From JACKFE01 sp050248735 (lineage in GTDB: Bacteria > Nitrospirota > Nitrospiria > Nitrospirales > UBA8639), in NCBI GenBank assembly GCA_050248735.1, contig JBFWRU010000005.1:228260-292259 (forward strand): a stretch of DNA of 64,000 bases, in the 5' to 3' direction. The notes under the pieces were generated by a model. The model was not told the origin of the DNA, did no database searches, and saw only the letters and a program-made list of their open reading frames with translations. Made by a program: the position numbers and the translations under genes. Positions 54,481 to 63,457 of the stretch are shown piece after piece. Every line of letters starts with the position of its first letter. Positions within the stretch are counted from its first letter, which is position 1.

Positions 54481-54535
54481 TCCATTCTGGATATATGTTC
54501 ACTGAGAATTGCGTGTATCTTTCATCGCACCGCTT

Positions 54536-55915
54536 ATGACAACCGGCCTTGGCAAACTCCTCATCGCCCGCTTCATGGGCATTCGCCTCCTCCCTGGACA
54601 GGTTGTAGCCCTGGCAGCTATTGCCTTGATTGTCCTTGGGGGGGGGCTGCTTATGTTGCCCTTCTCCACTCATCCCGGAACCCACCTCGGGATCTTAGAC
54701 GCTCTTTTTACCGCCACATCGGCCGTCTGCGTGACGGGATTGATCGTCATGGATACCCCGCACGATTTTACCGTTTTCGGCCAGTGGATCATTCTCTTCC
54801 TCATCCAAATCGGCGGACTGGGATATGCGTTAATGGCCACACTCATCTTGCTCATTTTGGGAAGACGGCTCGGATTGCGCGACCGCATGATGTTAACCGA
54901 AACCCTGAATACCCTCGACATGCAAGGCCTGGTTCGGTTTGTCAAAATGGTGACGGTGATTACCTTTACCCTTGAAGGAATTGGCGCCACCGTGCTGACC
55001 ATACGATTTGCACAAGAGTTTCCATGGGACACCGCCTTGTATTATGGAATTTTTCATTCCATTTCAGCCTTTAACAATGCCGGCTTTGCATTGTTTTCCG
55101 ATAGTCTGATGCCCTTTCAAACCGACTGGACCGTCAATTTGACCATTACCGCCCTGATCATTTTGGGAAGCATCGGATTCCTGGTCTTCGACGATCTTCT
55201 GGACAATTATCATCGCCGCCGGTTTCGGTTCCGCACCCATACAAAACTGGTGGTAGTTACCTCCCTCATCCTGATTCTCGGAGGAACGCTGGGCATTCTC
55301 ATTCTCGAGTGGAACAACCCGAATACCTTCCAATCGTTATCGATCGGAGAAAAAATCACCATTTCGTATTTTCAGTCCGTCTCACGAACGGCAGGGTTCA
55401 CCACCATCGATGTCGGAGACATGCGTGACGCAACGTTGTATACACTCCTGCTTTTAATGGCTATCGGCGGTTCACCCGGCAGCATGTCGGGAGGGATAAA
55501 AACCACGACCATTGCCATCGTGTTTTTAACGGTATGGAGTACGTTACGTCGGAATTCGGATGTGGAAGTCTTTCACCGGCGGATCCCGGACGATCTGGTC
55601 CTTCAAGCCCTCTGCCTGACGATGTTAGCGCTGGCCCTCATTACGGGAATGACCCTCCTCCTGTCTTCCGTTGAATCGCAACCCTTTCTCTCCCTCATGT
55701 TTGAAGTGACCTCAGCCATGGGCATTGTGGGCATGTCCCTGGGAGATGGGGAAGCCAGAAGTTTTTCGGCACTGCTGACCGACTTCGGTAAAGTAATGAT
55801 CATGCTGTCCATGTTGCTCGGACGATTCGGCCCGCTTTTGATCGGATTATTCGCGGTCAAAACCTCCGTCCATAAACCCTACCGGTACGCCAAGGGCCGT
55901 GTCGTCATCGGATAG
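54536..55915 (+). CDS. Trk/Ktr-type potassium uptake channel subunit (KtrB family)
   Basis: The protein of about 459 residues has eight or more membrane helices and four pore loops with the selectivity-filter glycines: SAVCVTGL, SAFNNAGF, SRTAGFTT and SAMGIVGMS. It is the membrane part of a K+ uptake system normally gated by a soluble NAD/ATP-binding partner (KtrA/TrkA), which is not adjacent here. The start is uncertain: TTG 54509 or ATG 54536. The KtrB branch is favoured by its length. Confidence 0.88.
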   Translation: MTTGLGKLLIARFMGIRLLPGQVVALAAIALIVLGGGLLMLPFSTHPGTHLGILDALFTATSAVCVTGLIVMDTPHDFTVFGQWIILFLIQIGGLGYALMATLILLILGRRLGLRDRMMLTETLNTLDMQGLVRFVKMVTVITFTLEGIGATVLTIRFAQEFPWDTALYYGIFHSISAFNNAGFALFSDSLMPFQTDWTVNLTITALIILGSIGFLVFDDLLDNYHRRRFRFRTHTKLVVVTSLILILGGTLGILILEWNNPNTFQSLSIGEKITISYFQSVSRTAGFTTIDVGDMRDATLYTLLLLMAIGGSPGSMSGGIKTTTIAIVFLTVWSTLRRNSDVEVFHRRIPDDLVLQALCLTMLALALITGMTLLLSSVESQPFLSLMFEVTSAMGIVGMSLGDGEARSFSALLTDFGKVMIMLSMLLGRFGPLLIGLFAVKTSVHKPYRYAKGRVVIG

Positions 55916-55921
55916 CCGCCC

Positions 55922-56212
55922 TCAGGCGATCCGCCGTTGCAACCTCAAGATAAACATCACCAGAACAGGCACGGGAAAAATCAAAAAGGGAACAAGCCAG
56001 ATCCAGACGTTTTTCCCTCTGACCCTGGCCTGATCATACATCCAGACAAAAATCCACACCACCAGCAATACGTAATTCACGGCAATCCATTGCGTGGTTC
56101 GGATATGCAACTGGCTTTCGCTTCCTCCAACGGTAACGAGAAGAAAAAGTCCCTCTAAGACAATGAATGCCCCCAATAAACCCCACATAAGCCGCTTACT
56201 CCAAACATACAT
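55922..56212 (-). CDS. Small membrane protein of unknown function
   Basis: 96 residues with three predicted membrane segments: LLGAFIVLEGLFLLVTVGG, YVLLVVWIFVWMY and WLVPFLIFPVPVLVMFIL. The end is basic (RLQRRIA). A very strong ribosome binding site AAAGGAGGA precedes ATG 56212. The arrangement resembles small PLDc_N-like membrane proteins, but I cannot assign a role. It is convergent with the K+ channel gene. Confidence 0.72.
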   Translation of the reverse strand: MYVWSKRLMWGLLGAFIVLEGLFLLVTVGGSESQLHIRTTQWIAVNYVLLVVWIFVWMYDQARVRGKNVWIWLVPFLIFPVPVLVMFILRLQRRIA

Positions 56213-56348
56213 CGCTGTCCTCCTTTACTCCCCAATACCATGAAATTTCATTTATCTCGGTGGTCCATTTGGTTCTTTTTCTTGCCTACGGTGGCATAAG
56301 ACCCTCGTCCAAATCAAAAGCCTGACGGCGCTCCTCTGCTGCCTTTTT

Positions 56349-56367
56349 TGTAAAAAATATTTTTACA
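56349..56367. promoter_or_regulatory. Near-perfect inverted repeat (operator-like)
   Basis: TGTAAAAAATATTTTTACA has perfect eight-base arms (TGTAAAAA and TTTTTACA) around three bases. It lies in the gap between the small membrane protein and nrdJ and has the size of a dimeric regulator site. No A/T-run terminator layout fits. Confidence 0.5.
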
Positions 56368-56403
56368 GACTCTGCCATTTCTAAAAGTTCATGACAGCCT
56401 CCT

Positions 56404-56539
56404 TGTGAATAGCCGCAGGAATAGGCGATTTTATTTGTGGATAAACTTTCAAAATTGCTTACAAATCCGCGTAATATTTTATGTTTTTTCTACCCACAGG
56501 TTTTGAACAATTATTCACACTCCATTTCTTTTTTCCACA
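56404..56539. promoter_or_regulatory. DnaA-box cluster upstream of nrdJ
   Basis: Within 136 bases: a perfect TTATCCACA on the minus strand (56436-56444), TTATTCACA (56511-56519, fits TTATNCACA), TTTTCCACA (56531-56539, fits TTWTNCACA), a one-mismatch box on the minus strand (56404-56412, CTATTCACA), and a two-mismatch CTACCCACA at 56490-56498. Three strong boxes in this space is above what I expect by chance. A T-rich tract follows at 56586-56680. It is either a DnaA regulatory region of nrdJ or an origin-like element. Confidence 0.6.
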
Positions 56540-56549
56540 ACATTTAGTA

Positions 56550-56578
56550 TTGACAAAATCCAGCATCCTCTATAGATT
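56550..56578 (+). promoter_or_regulatory. Sigma70-type promoter for nrdJ
   Basis: TTGACA (56550-56555), 17-base spacer, TAGATT (56573-56578). It begins 11 bases after the DnaA box TTTTCCACA, so bound DnaA would sit next to the -35 element. It would give an nrdJ leader of about 320 bases. Confidence 0.6.
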
Positions 56579-56689
56579 GTGGCGCATTGGTTTTTACCAA
56601 TTATTTCTTCAGGTCTTTTTCTTTTCTAATTTTTATGGGTTTTATTCAGATGTCCTTTTTCTTTTCTACCCTATTTTTTGAGGTACGGG

Positions 56690-56720
56690 ATGTCCCATAT
56701 TGGCTGGCCAAAACGGACAT
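56690..56720 (+). other. Nested inverted repeats in the nrdJ leader
   Basis: ATGTCC (56690-56695) pairs with GGACAT (56715-56720), and inside them TGGC (56701-56704) pairs with GCCA (56707-56710). It could fold into a small stem-loop with an internal bulge in the nrdJ 5' leader. No T run follows, so it is not a terminator. Confidence 0.4.
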
Positions 56721-56905
56721 ACCCCAAAAGGCCCACACGCACATAGTCTAGTACAATTCAAGTATGGCATTCCCCACCAGTACTCAGGGGAAAGACAATG
56801 CGTGCGGAAAAGTGGTGGGTGGGATGGAAAATTGAGGTGAAGAGTGACCCAATTGACTGAAGAAGTACCTTCCAGCTTTTTAGCCTCTGCCAAAGGAGTC
56901 CTTCC

Positions 56906-59900
56906 ATGAAGATTGAGCGACGATTTACGAAGAAAGGGGAGAGCCCCTACCAACAGATTCCATTTTCCACCAGAGTTTCCGAAATTCGAAATCCGGATGG
57001 TTCCGTGGTCTTTCGTCAAGATAACATCCTGGCCCCTGAACATTGGTCCCAATTGGCCGTTGATATCCTCGCGCAAAAATATTTCCGCAAAGCGGGCGTT
57101 CCGCAAATTGACGATCAGGGCAACCCCATCCTCACGGAATCGGGTGCGCCACAACTTGGGGGAGAACGGGATGCCCGGCAGGTCTTTCACCGGTTGGCCG
57201 GCTGCTGGACTCACTGGGGGTCAACCCACAATTACTTTGATACGCCCGAAGATTCGGAAGCCTTTCGCGATGAATTGAGTTACATGTTAGCCTGGCAAAT
57301 GGCTGCTCCCAACTCTCCGCAATGGTTTAACACGGGCTTGCACTTTGCTTATGGCTTGTCCGGTCCTCCGCAGGGCCATTTTTACGTCGATCCTCATACC
57401 CACCGCGTCAAGCAAGCTCAAAATGCCTATGAACGTCCACAAGTTCATGCCTGCTTTATTCAGGGGATTACGGACGATCTGGTAAACGAGGGGGGGATCA
57501 TGGATCTGTGGGTCCGGGAAGCCCGACTCTTCAAATACGGTTCGGGGACCGGGACCAATTTCTCCAAGCTTCGTGGCGATGCCGAACCTTTGTCCGGCGG
57601 GGGACGTTCATCGGGCCTGATGTCGTTTCTTCGTATCGGCGACCGGGCGGCCGGTGCCATTAAGTCGGGCGGAACCACCCGGCGAGCGGCCAAAATGGTC
57701 TGCTTGGACCTGGATCATCCTGACATCGAAGAATTTATTGACTGGAAAGTGATTGAAGAGCAAAAAGTGGCGGCCATGGTCACCGGATCCAAGATCTGCG
57801 CACGGCATCTCAACCTGGTGCTCAAAGCCTGTCATGTGGCGAAAGCCGATGGCACGACTCACGTCGAAACGGACCCCCGTGAAAATCAAGCCCTCCGTGA
57901 GGCCATTCAAGCCGCACGAGAGGTGGCGGTTCCCGAAGCCTATATCCAGCGTATGTTTTCCTATGCCCAGCAAGGCTTTACCCATTTTGTCTTCCATGAG
58001 TACGACACCAACTGGGACAGCAAAGCCTACCAGACCGTGTCCGGACAAAATTCCAACAACAGCATTCGCATCCCCAACGAATTTTTCAATATTCTGAAGC
58101 AGGACGGCGATTGGGTGTTAACCAGACGGACGGATGGCAAGGTGTGCAAAACCATTCCTGCCAAAGATTTATGGGATCGCATTGCGTGGGCGGCCTGGAT
58201 TTGCGCCGATCCCGGTGTGCAATACGACACCACCATCAACGAATGGCATACCTGTCCCCAGGACGGATCCATCAACGCTTCCAATCCCTGCAGCGAATAC
58301 ATGTTTTTGGATGACACCGCCTGCAACCTGGCCTCGCTGAATTTAGGACGATTTCTCTCCAACGATGGAACCTTCGACATCGAGGGCTTCCGCCATGGAG
58401 TCCGGTTGTGGACGATCGTCCTGGAAATCAGCGTATTGATGGCCGGGTTCCCCAGCAAGTCCATTGCCGAGAAAAGTTACTCTTTTAGAACTCTCGGATT
58501 GGGGTATGCCAACCTGGGTTCCATTCTGATGAAACTGGGCATTCCATACGACTCTCCCGAAGCCCTGGCCTGGTGTGGGGCCATTACGGCTCTCATGACC
58601 GGCGAATCCTATGCCACGTCCGCTGAAATGGCGAAGGAACTCGGGCCCTTTAACGCCTATCCCCGCAATGCCGAATCCATGCTTCGAGTGATCCGGAATC
58701 ACCGGGCCGCCGCCTACAATGCTCCGGCCGAAAAATTTGATGGACTGACCATCCTGCCGATGGGGATTCAACCCAACTACTGTCCCCAATCACTGTTGCA
58801 GGCCGCCCAACGATCCTGGGACCGGGCCTTGGAATTGGGAGATCAATACGGCTACCGCAATGCGCAATCCACGGTCATCGCCCCCACAGGCACGATCGGG
58901 CTGGTGATGGATTGCGACACCACCGGTATTGAACCGGATTTTGCATTGGTCAAATTTAAGAAGCTGGCCGGAGGGGGATATTTCAAAATCATCAATCAGA
59001 GTTTACCGCCGGCATTACGGAACCTGGGGTATGCCCCTGCACAGATTCAAGACATCACGACCTATGCGACCGGGACCAGAACTCTCAAAAACGCCCCGTT
59101 CATTAATCACGACTCCCTGAAAGCCAAAGGCTTTGACCGGGGCGCAATTGAAAAAATCGAACATGAGCTGGATGGGGCCTTTGACATTCAATTTGCCTTT
59201 ACCAAATGGACCCTGGGCGAGGAATATTGTCGTGAAAAACTCGGCTTGTCGGAGACTGAGCTGAAGAATCCCAACCTCAATATTTTAAAGTTTCTGGGTT
59301 TCACCTCAGAGGAAATCCTAGCCGCGACGGATTATTGCTGCGGGACCATGACCATTGAGGGAGCCCCACACCTTAAACCCGAACATTTGGCGATTTTTGA
59401 TTGCGCCAACCGTTGCGGACGGTTGGGACAACGATTTATCGCCGCTTCCGCTCATATCCGGATGATGGCTGCCGCGCAACCCTTTATTAGCGGCGCCATC
59501 AGTAAAACGATCAACATGCCCAGTGATGCCACTCTGGATGCCGTCAAAGATGCCTACATGACGGGGTGGACGTCGATGTTGAAGGCCGTGGCACTGTATC
59601 GCGATGGCTCCAAACTCAGCCAACCGCTGAATACCATGAGTGATGTGGAAGAGAATGCCTCCACCACCGAACAGGTAGTCTCCACAGCCAAACACATTGC
59701 CTCCCGCGTATTAGTTCGATACCTGGCCAAACGACGTCCCCTGCCGACCCGGCGTGGAGGCTATACGCAAAAAGCCATTGTGGGAGGCCACAAAATCTAT
59801 TTACGGACAGGGGAATATGAGGATGGAACCCTTGGAGAAATCTTCTTGGACATGCATAAGGAAGGGGCGGCGTTCCGGAGCCTCATGAATAATTTTGCCA

Positions 59901-60439
59901 TTGCCATCTCCCTGGGCCTGCAACATGGGGTCCCCCTGGAAGAGTTCGTGGACGCTTTCCTCTTCACACGGTTTGAACCGAATGGACCCGTAAAAATGAA
60001 TTCGCATATCAAAATGTCGACTTCGATCATCGACTATATCTTCCGGGAATTGGCCATTACCTATCTGGAACGCCACGATCTGGAGCAAGTGGCTCCGGAA
60101 GACCTTCGGGTGGATGCCCTGAAAAAGCAAACGGATGACGAAGACGAGGAAGAATTGGTCGATCCCAGGTCCGTCTCTGCCGGTTCCACTTCTATCAGCC
60201 CCGAAGTCTTCCCATCGCGAAAAAGCACAGGCAATGGCGTAGAGAAAACAACCGACCCCCGTCAGATCTCTCGACAGTTCCATCTGAAACGGGAAACGGT
60301 CACCATTACCGAAGTGCAGGAGGCCCGACAAAAGGGATACGAAGGGGATCCCTGTCCGGAATGCAAACAGTTCACCATGGTACGGAACGGCACCTGTCTC
60401 AAGTGTGACACCTGCGGCAGCACAAGCGGGTGTTCGTGA
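56906..60439 (+). CDS. nrdJ: Vitamin B12-dependent ribonucleotide reductase, class II
   Basis: Makes deoxyribonucleotides using adenosylcobalamin, with or without oxygen. The 1177-residue protein has the long NrdJ layout: an N-terminal ribonucleotide-binding region, the conserved NPCSEYMFLDDTACNLASLNL segment with its catalytic-type cysteine, and the GTIGLVMDCDTTGIEPD core. The C-terminal zinc-ribbon-like tail is CPECKQFTMVRNGTCLKCDTCG. The ribosome binding site AAAGGAG is well placed. It sits after a 690-base regulatory region with DnaA boxes. No NrdR box or cobalamin riboswitch was recognised. Confidence 0.95.
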   Translation: MKIERRFTKKGESPYQQIPFSTRVSEIRNPDGSVVFRQDNILAPEHWSQLAVDILAQKYFRKAGVPQIDDQGNPILTESGAPQLGGERDARQVFHRLAGCWTHWGSTHNYFDTPEDSEAFRDELSYMLAWQMAAPNSPQWFNTGLHFAYGLSGPPQGHFYVDPHTHRVKQAQNAYERPQVHACFIQGITDDLVNEGGIMDLWVREARLFKYGSGTGTNFSKLRGDAEPLSGGGRSSGLMSFLRIGDRAAGAIKSGGTTRRAAKMVCLDLDHPDIEEFIDWKVIEEQKVAAMVTGSKICARHLNLVLKACHVAKADGTTHVETDPRENQALREAIQAAREVAVPEAYIQRMFSYAQQGFTHFVFHEYDTNWDSKAYQTVSGQNSNNSIRIPNEFFNILKQDGDWVLTRRTDGKVCKTIPAKDLWDRIAWAAWICADPGVQYDTTINEWHTCPQDGSINASNPCSEYMFLDDTACNLASLNLGRFLSNDGTFDIEGFRHGVRLWTIVLEISVLMAGFPSKSIAEKSYSFRTLGLGYANLGSILMKLGIPYDSPEALAWCGAITALMTGESYATSAEMAKELGPFNAYPRNAESMLRVIRNHRAAAYNAPAEKFDGLTILPMGIQPNYCPQSLLQAAQRSWDRALELGDQYGYRNAQSTVIAPTGTIGLVMDCDTTGIEPDFALVKFKKLAGGGYFKIINQSLPPALRNLGYAPAQIQDITTYATGTRTLKNAPFINHDSLKAKGFDRGAIEKIEHELDGAFDIQFAFTKWTLGEEYCREKLGLSETELKNPNLNILKFLGFTSEEILAATDYCCGTMTIEGAPHLKPEHLAIFDCANRCGRLGQRFIAASAHIRMMAAAQPFISGAISKTINMPSDATLDAVKDAYMTGWTSMLKAVALYRDGSKLSQPLNTMSDVEENASTTEQVVSTAKHIASRVLVRYLAKRRPLPTRRGGYTQKAIVGGHKIYLRTGEYEDGTLGEIFLDMHKEGAAFRSLMNNFAIAISLGLQHGVPLEEFVDAFLFTRFEPNGPVKMNSHIKMSTSIIDYIFRELAITYLERHDLEQVAPEDLRVDALKKQTDDEDEEELVDPRSVSAGSTSISPEVFPSRKSTGNGVEKTTDPRQISRQFHLKRETVTITEVQEARQKGYEGDPCPECKQFTMVRNGTCLKCDTCGSTSGCS

Positions 60440-60464
60440 AGTTTAAATTTCAATGGAGACAACA

Positions 60465-60647
60465 ATGCCCTCTACAGAAATAAAAATCAAGTGTCCTAAG
60501 TGCCGAAATGGAGTAATAGAAAGTGCAAAGGAAGGCGAAGGTCAATTGGTAACTCGCTTTAAAAAAGTACGGAAAATTTGAGGACAGCTTTTTGTCCAAT
60601 GTAGGGATTGTAATAACTGGATCAGTATACCTAGTGGTTTAATTTAA
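60465..60647 (+). pseudogene. Small zinc-ribbon gene interrupted by TGA
   Basis: The frame from ATG 60465 encodes 38 residues with CPKC, then meets TGA (60579-60581). Beyond it the same frame stays open for 21 more codons with the second pair CRDC and a clean stop TAA at 60645-60647. The two halves together form one four-cysteine zinc ribbon. A TGG-to-TGA change would explain it. Alternatives are readthrough or a shorter functional N-terminal peptide. No strong ribosome binding site is seen. Confidence 0.6.
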
Positions 60648-60715
60648 GAAGTTTAAACTTTTTTGTCGCAGAGGCATCGCCATTTTGGCGGAGAGGCCGC
60701 GACTGTTAGGGGACG

Positions 60716-60745
60716 AAAAGGCCCTTAGCGGGAGCGGCCTTTTTT
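60716..60745 (+). terminator. Rho-independent terminator
   Basis: AAAAGGCC (60716-60723) pairs with GGCCTTTT (60736-60743) around a 12-base loop, with a T run at the end. A further small hairpin (CGCCA/TGGCG) lies about 30 bases upstream. Confidence 0.8.
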
Positions 60746-60832
60746 ATAGGATCAAGGAAGTAGGAAATTCCCCAAGTTTTTAAGGCCAAGGAAATATAGT
60801 CTGAACCAACCATTCACAAAAAGGAGAAAACT

Positions 60833-61027
60833 ATGTCAAAGAGAGGACCTTTTAAACCCGGCACACCAGCTCCGGCTTCAGCACAATATGGGATTCGTGG
60901 GCAACGAGGCGCAGACACTGGAAAGGAGCAAACGGTGGTCAAAGGAGAACCGCTCCCTCCAACACCCAAGCCGGGACAAACCTATGTCATCAACGACCGA
61001 ACAAGAAACAACAGCGGAAAAGGGTAG
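60833..61027 (+). CDS. YjzC-like small protein
   Basis: 64 residues beginning MSKRGPFKPGTPAPASAQYG and ending with GEPLPPTPKPGQTYVIND. The FKPG-x-x-APxS-x-x-Y start and LPPTPxPGxxY end match the YjzC-like family known mainly from Bacillus; its function is unknown. It is very proline- and glycine-rich. An ideal ribosome binding site AAAAAGGAG precedes the ATG. The large PD-(D/E)XK gene follows 45 bases later on the same strand. Confidence 0.75.
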   Translation: MSKRGPFKPGTPAPASAQYGIRGQRGADTGKEQTVVKGEPLPPTPKPGQTYVINDRTRNNSGKG

Positions 61028-61072
61028 TTGAAAGAGCCCTATCTTCTGGTTGGATTGTAAGCGAAATTTGAA

Positions 61073-63457
61073 ATGGCTAAACGTTTTATAAAAAGGACCA
61101 AAAAAGCTAAAAAAAAGAAGATACGTGAACACCGTAGAAGGCAGGAGACCATTATAAAAAATAAAAAGCATGAAAAAAGGCATGTTCCATGGAAAGCACC
61201 AAAGATACAAATGTATTGGGGATCAAGTCCTTTTCCCGCAGACCTCTCTCGGGAAGAGCGAATTAATTTGATTAAAGAATTCGGAAGTAATGCTAAAGAA
61301 AAGTTTGATAGGAAATTCCAGGAGATCGAAAAATGGTTTGCTGAATATGATGCGTTGGAGATTCTATCATTTTGTTCATTCTTTTTCTTAACTCACCAGG
61401 AGGGGGTAGACCCTGAAGTCGAAGGAACTCTTGCGTTTGGCCATAATCAATTAGAACTCCTTCAGGCCTTCTCCCTCATGAAAGCCCGACCGGAAAATCC
61501 AAAGTTTTTATTTGAGAAGGAGGTCTCCCTAAAAAAGGAATTACAAGAGTTCGGAGATTTGTATTTGTATAAATCTTTTGCTGAGATTTCAGCAGATGAA
61601 CCGGAAGAACAGCTAGTTGTAAAAGGGTTTTTATCGCAGTTTAGAGCCCAGACAGCAATGATAAGGAATTGGGGTTATCAGAACCAAGTACTGAGAGTGG
61701 CGAAAAATTTAATGAATAAAATTAAGGAAGACTTTGAAGAAGCATTTGGCCTTAACCCAGAAATGTTAGTCGATGCCTTTGATAGAATGGCTACATGTCT
61801 AAACGATCGAATAAATCTTCACCTATCCAAGAATTCTTCGTTCCTGAATAAACGTGATTATCGAAATATGATTCGGGCATACAGTCAAGCCTTTCCGGAT
61901 ACAGTCCCGATTACAGAAAGTCAAATGGAAGAGATTTATCAAATCATGGGAAGAAATTTAAAAACCCTGAAGATTTGGCTTTTGTCTCATTCTAGTTTAC
62001 GTTTGCACCGCTTATACACCTTTAGCTTGGACGAAATCCTTGAATTTTATGGAGACCCTAATAAGAGGGAAATTTTAGGTATTTTATTTGATTCATGGTC
62101 TTTTTGTTTTGGAGAACTCCAACATCATAACCCTGAACATTTTTTACTTGCCAATCCGGTTTGGGGAAAACCGTTTATTAAAATCGATGAAAATCATTAC
62201 TTCAATGTTATGCTTGGAATCCTTCCCCATATCCTTATGACCATTCTTGAGGGAAGTATTAGCACCCAATCGGAGTTAAAAGAACGGTATGAAAGGGTTA
62301 GAGGACGTTTTCTGGAGGAGGAGGTGGAAAAATTATTTCGAGAAAATTTCCCAAATTGCCAAATTTTTGCCGGTAATAAGTGGAAATCTACCGACTCGGA
62401 AACAGAATATGAAAATGATTTGACGATGATACTTGATTCCTTTCTTTTTGTTATAGAATGTAAGGCTGGATCGGTAAACGCTCCAGCTAAGCGTGGGGCC
62501 CCAGAAACATTGAGGGATGTATTTGAAAAGCTTGTTGTGGATCCATCCGATCAAGGCGATCGTTTCATCCAATACCTTAAAAACAATATTGGATTTCATC
62601 ATTTCCGAACAAAAAACGGAACAGTTAATACATTTTCAAATAGTTCAATTCGTTATTATGTTCGGCTAACAATTACCTTTGAAAATTTAGGCCTTTTCGG
62701 TTCAAATTTAAAACATGCGATAAAGGCGGGATTCATTTCTAAGGACATTAAAAACATCTCTCCCGTAATTTGCTTTACCGATCTGGAGGCAATCTTTCAA
62801 ATATTGGAAACGCAGGCAGAGAAGGTGCATTATTTAATCAGAAGAAAAGAATTTGAATCACATGTTAATTATTATGGTGATGAGCTTGACCTGCTAAGTT
62901 TTTATCTCACAACTGGTTTTAACATCGGCGAAGACGAATTTGATCAGAATGTAGTAATGGACCTTTCGTCCAAATCTAAGGAAATCGATCCTTATTTTTT
63001 GGGACGTGAAAAAGGTGTTTCTGTAGAAAAGCCTCAATTAGCTAAAACAGATTGGTGGAAAAATCTATTAACATATATTGAGAAACAAAGGCTTTTCAAT
63101 GGGTGGTTAGAGGGGGCATTCATGCTGTTGTGCGCTTCCAAGCAAGACCAAATGGAATTTGAAAAAAGATTAAAAAAATTGAAGCCAAAGGTAAAAGCAA
63201 GGAGGGCTCCCCATGAATATAATTGGGTAGCGGGGCTTATAGGCCCCGCACAGAGGCGGTTCCAAATTTTAGGATTTCCTTACTTTAAACTTAGTTCGGA
63301 AGAAAGAAATCAAGTTATTCAAAATTCAGTTTTCCCCTCAAGTGAAGAGGAATACTTAAAGGGAAGCATCTGCCTTGGTTTTGAACTTAATAGAAATGAT
63401 TATCCCTATAGTGTTCTTGCGATAAAAGAAGGAATTGAATTACTTGAAGATCCATGA
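61073..63457 (+). CDS. Large protein with a PD-(D/E)XK nuclease-like core
   Basis: A 794-residue protein with no name I can give. Residues 1-45 are extremely basic (Lys/Arg runs), likely nucleic-acid or ribosome contacting. A long alpha-helical middle part follows (to about 400). A PD-(D/E)XK-type core then has acidic helix E415-E419, D449 in ENDLTMILD and E462-x-K464 in FVIECKAG, followed by APAKRGAPETL. The C-terminal 300 residues are mixed. The gene is clearly AT-richer than its neighbours. It is downstream of a YjzC-like gene and upstream of an IS3 element, suggesting an acquired, possibly defence-related, nuclease. Confidence 0.8.
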   Translation: MAKRFIKRTKKAKKKKIREHRRRQETIIKNKKHEKRHVPWKAPKIQMYWGSSPFPADLSREERINLIKEFGSNAKEKFDRKFQEIEKWFAEYDALEILSFCSFFFLTHQEGVDPEVEGTLAFGHNQLELLQAFSLMKARPENPKFLFEKEVSLKKELQEFGDLYLYKSFAEISADEPEEQLVVKGFLSQFRAQTAMIRNWGYQNQVLRVAKNLMNKIKEDFEEAFGLNPEMLVDAFDRMATCLNDRINLHLSKNSSFLNKRDYRNMIRAYSQAFPDTVPITESQMEEIYQIMGRNLKTLKIWLLSHSSLRLHRLYTFSLDEILEFYGDPNKREILGILFDSWSFCFGELQHHNPEHFLLANPVWGKPFIKIDENHYFNVMLGILPHILMTILEGSISTQSELKERYERVRGRFLEEEVEKLFRENFPNCQIFAGNKWKSTDSETEYENDLTMILDSFLFVIECKAGSVNAPAKRGAPETLRDVFEKLVVDPSDQGDRFIQYLKNNIGFHHFRTKNGTVNTFSNSSIRYYVRLTITFENLGLFGSNLKHAIKAGFISKDIKNISPVICFTDLEAIFQILETQAEKVHYLIRRKEFESHVNYYGDELDLLSFYLTTGFNIGEDEFDQNVVMDLSSKSKEIDPYFLGREKGVSVEKPQLAKTDWWKNLLTYIEKQRLFNGWLEGAFMLLCASKQDQMEFEKRLKKLKPKVKARRAPHEYNWVAGLIGPAQRRFQILGFPYFKLSSEERNQVIQNSVFPSSEEEYLKGSICLGFELNRNDYPYSVLAIKEGIELLEDP

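Noticed and set aside
56481..56681. 66-codon open frame in the T-rich tract ahead of nrdJ
   Set aside because: It is made of Phe/Leu runs caused by T-rich DNA, has no ribosome binding site and overlaps the DnaA boxes and promoter.
56213..56905. Cobalamin riboswitch upstream of nrdJ
   Set aside because: Expected for a B12-dependent enzyme in some genomes, but I found no B12-box-like conserved segment.
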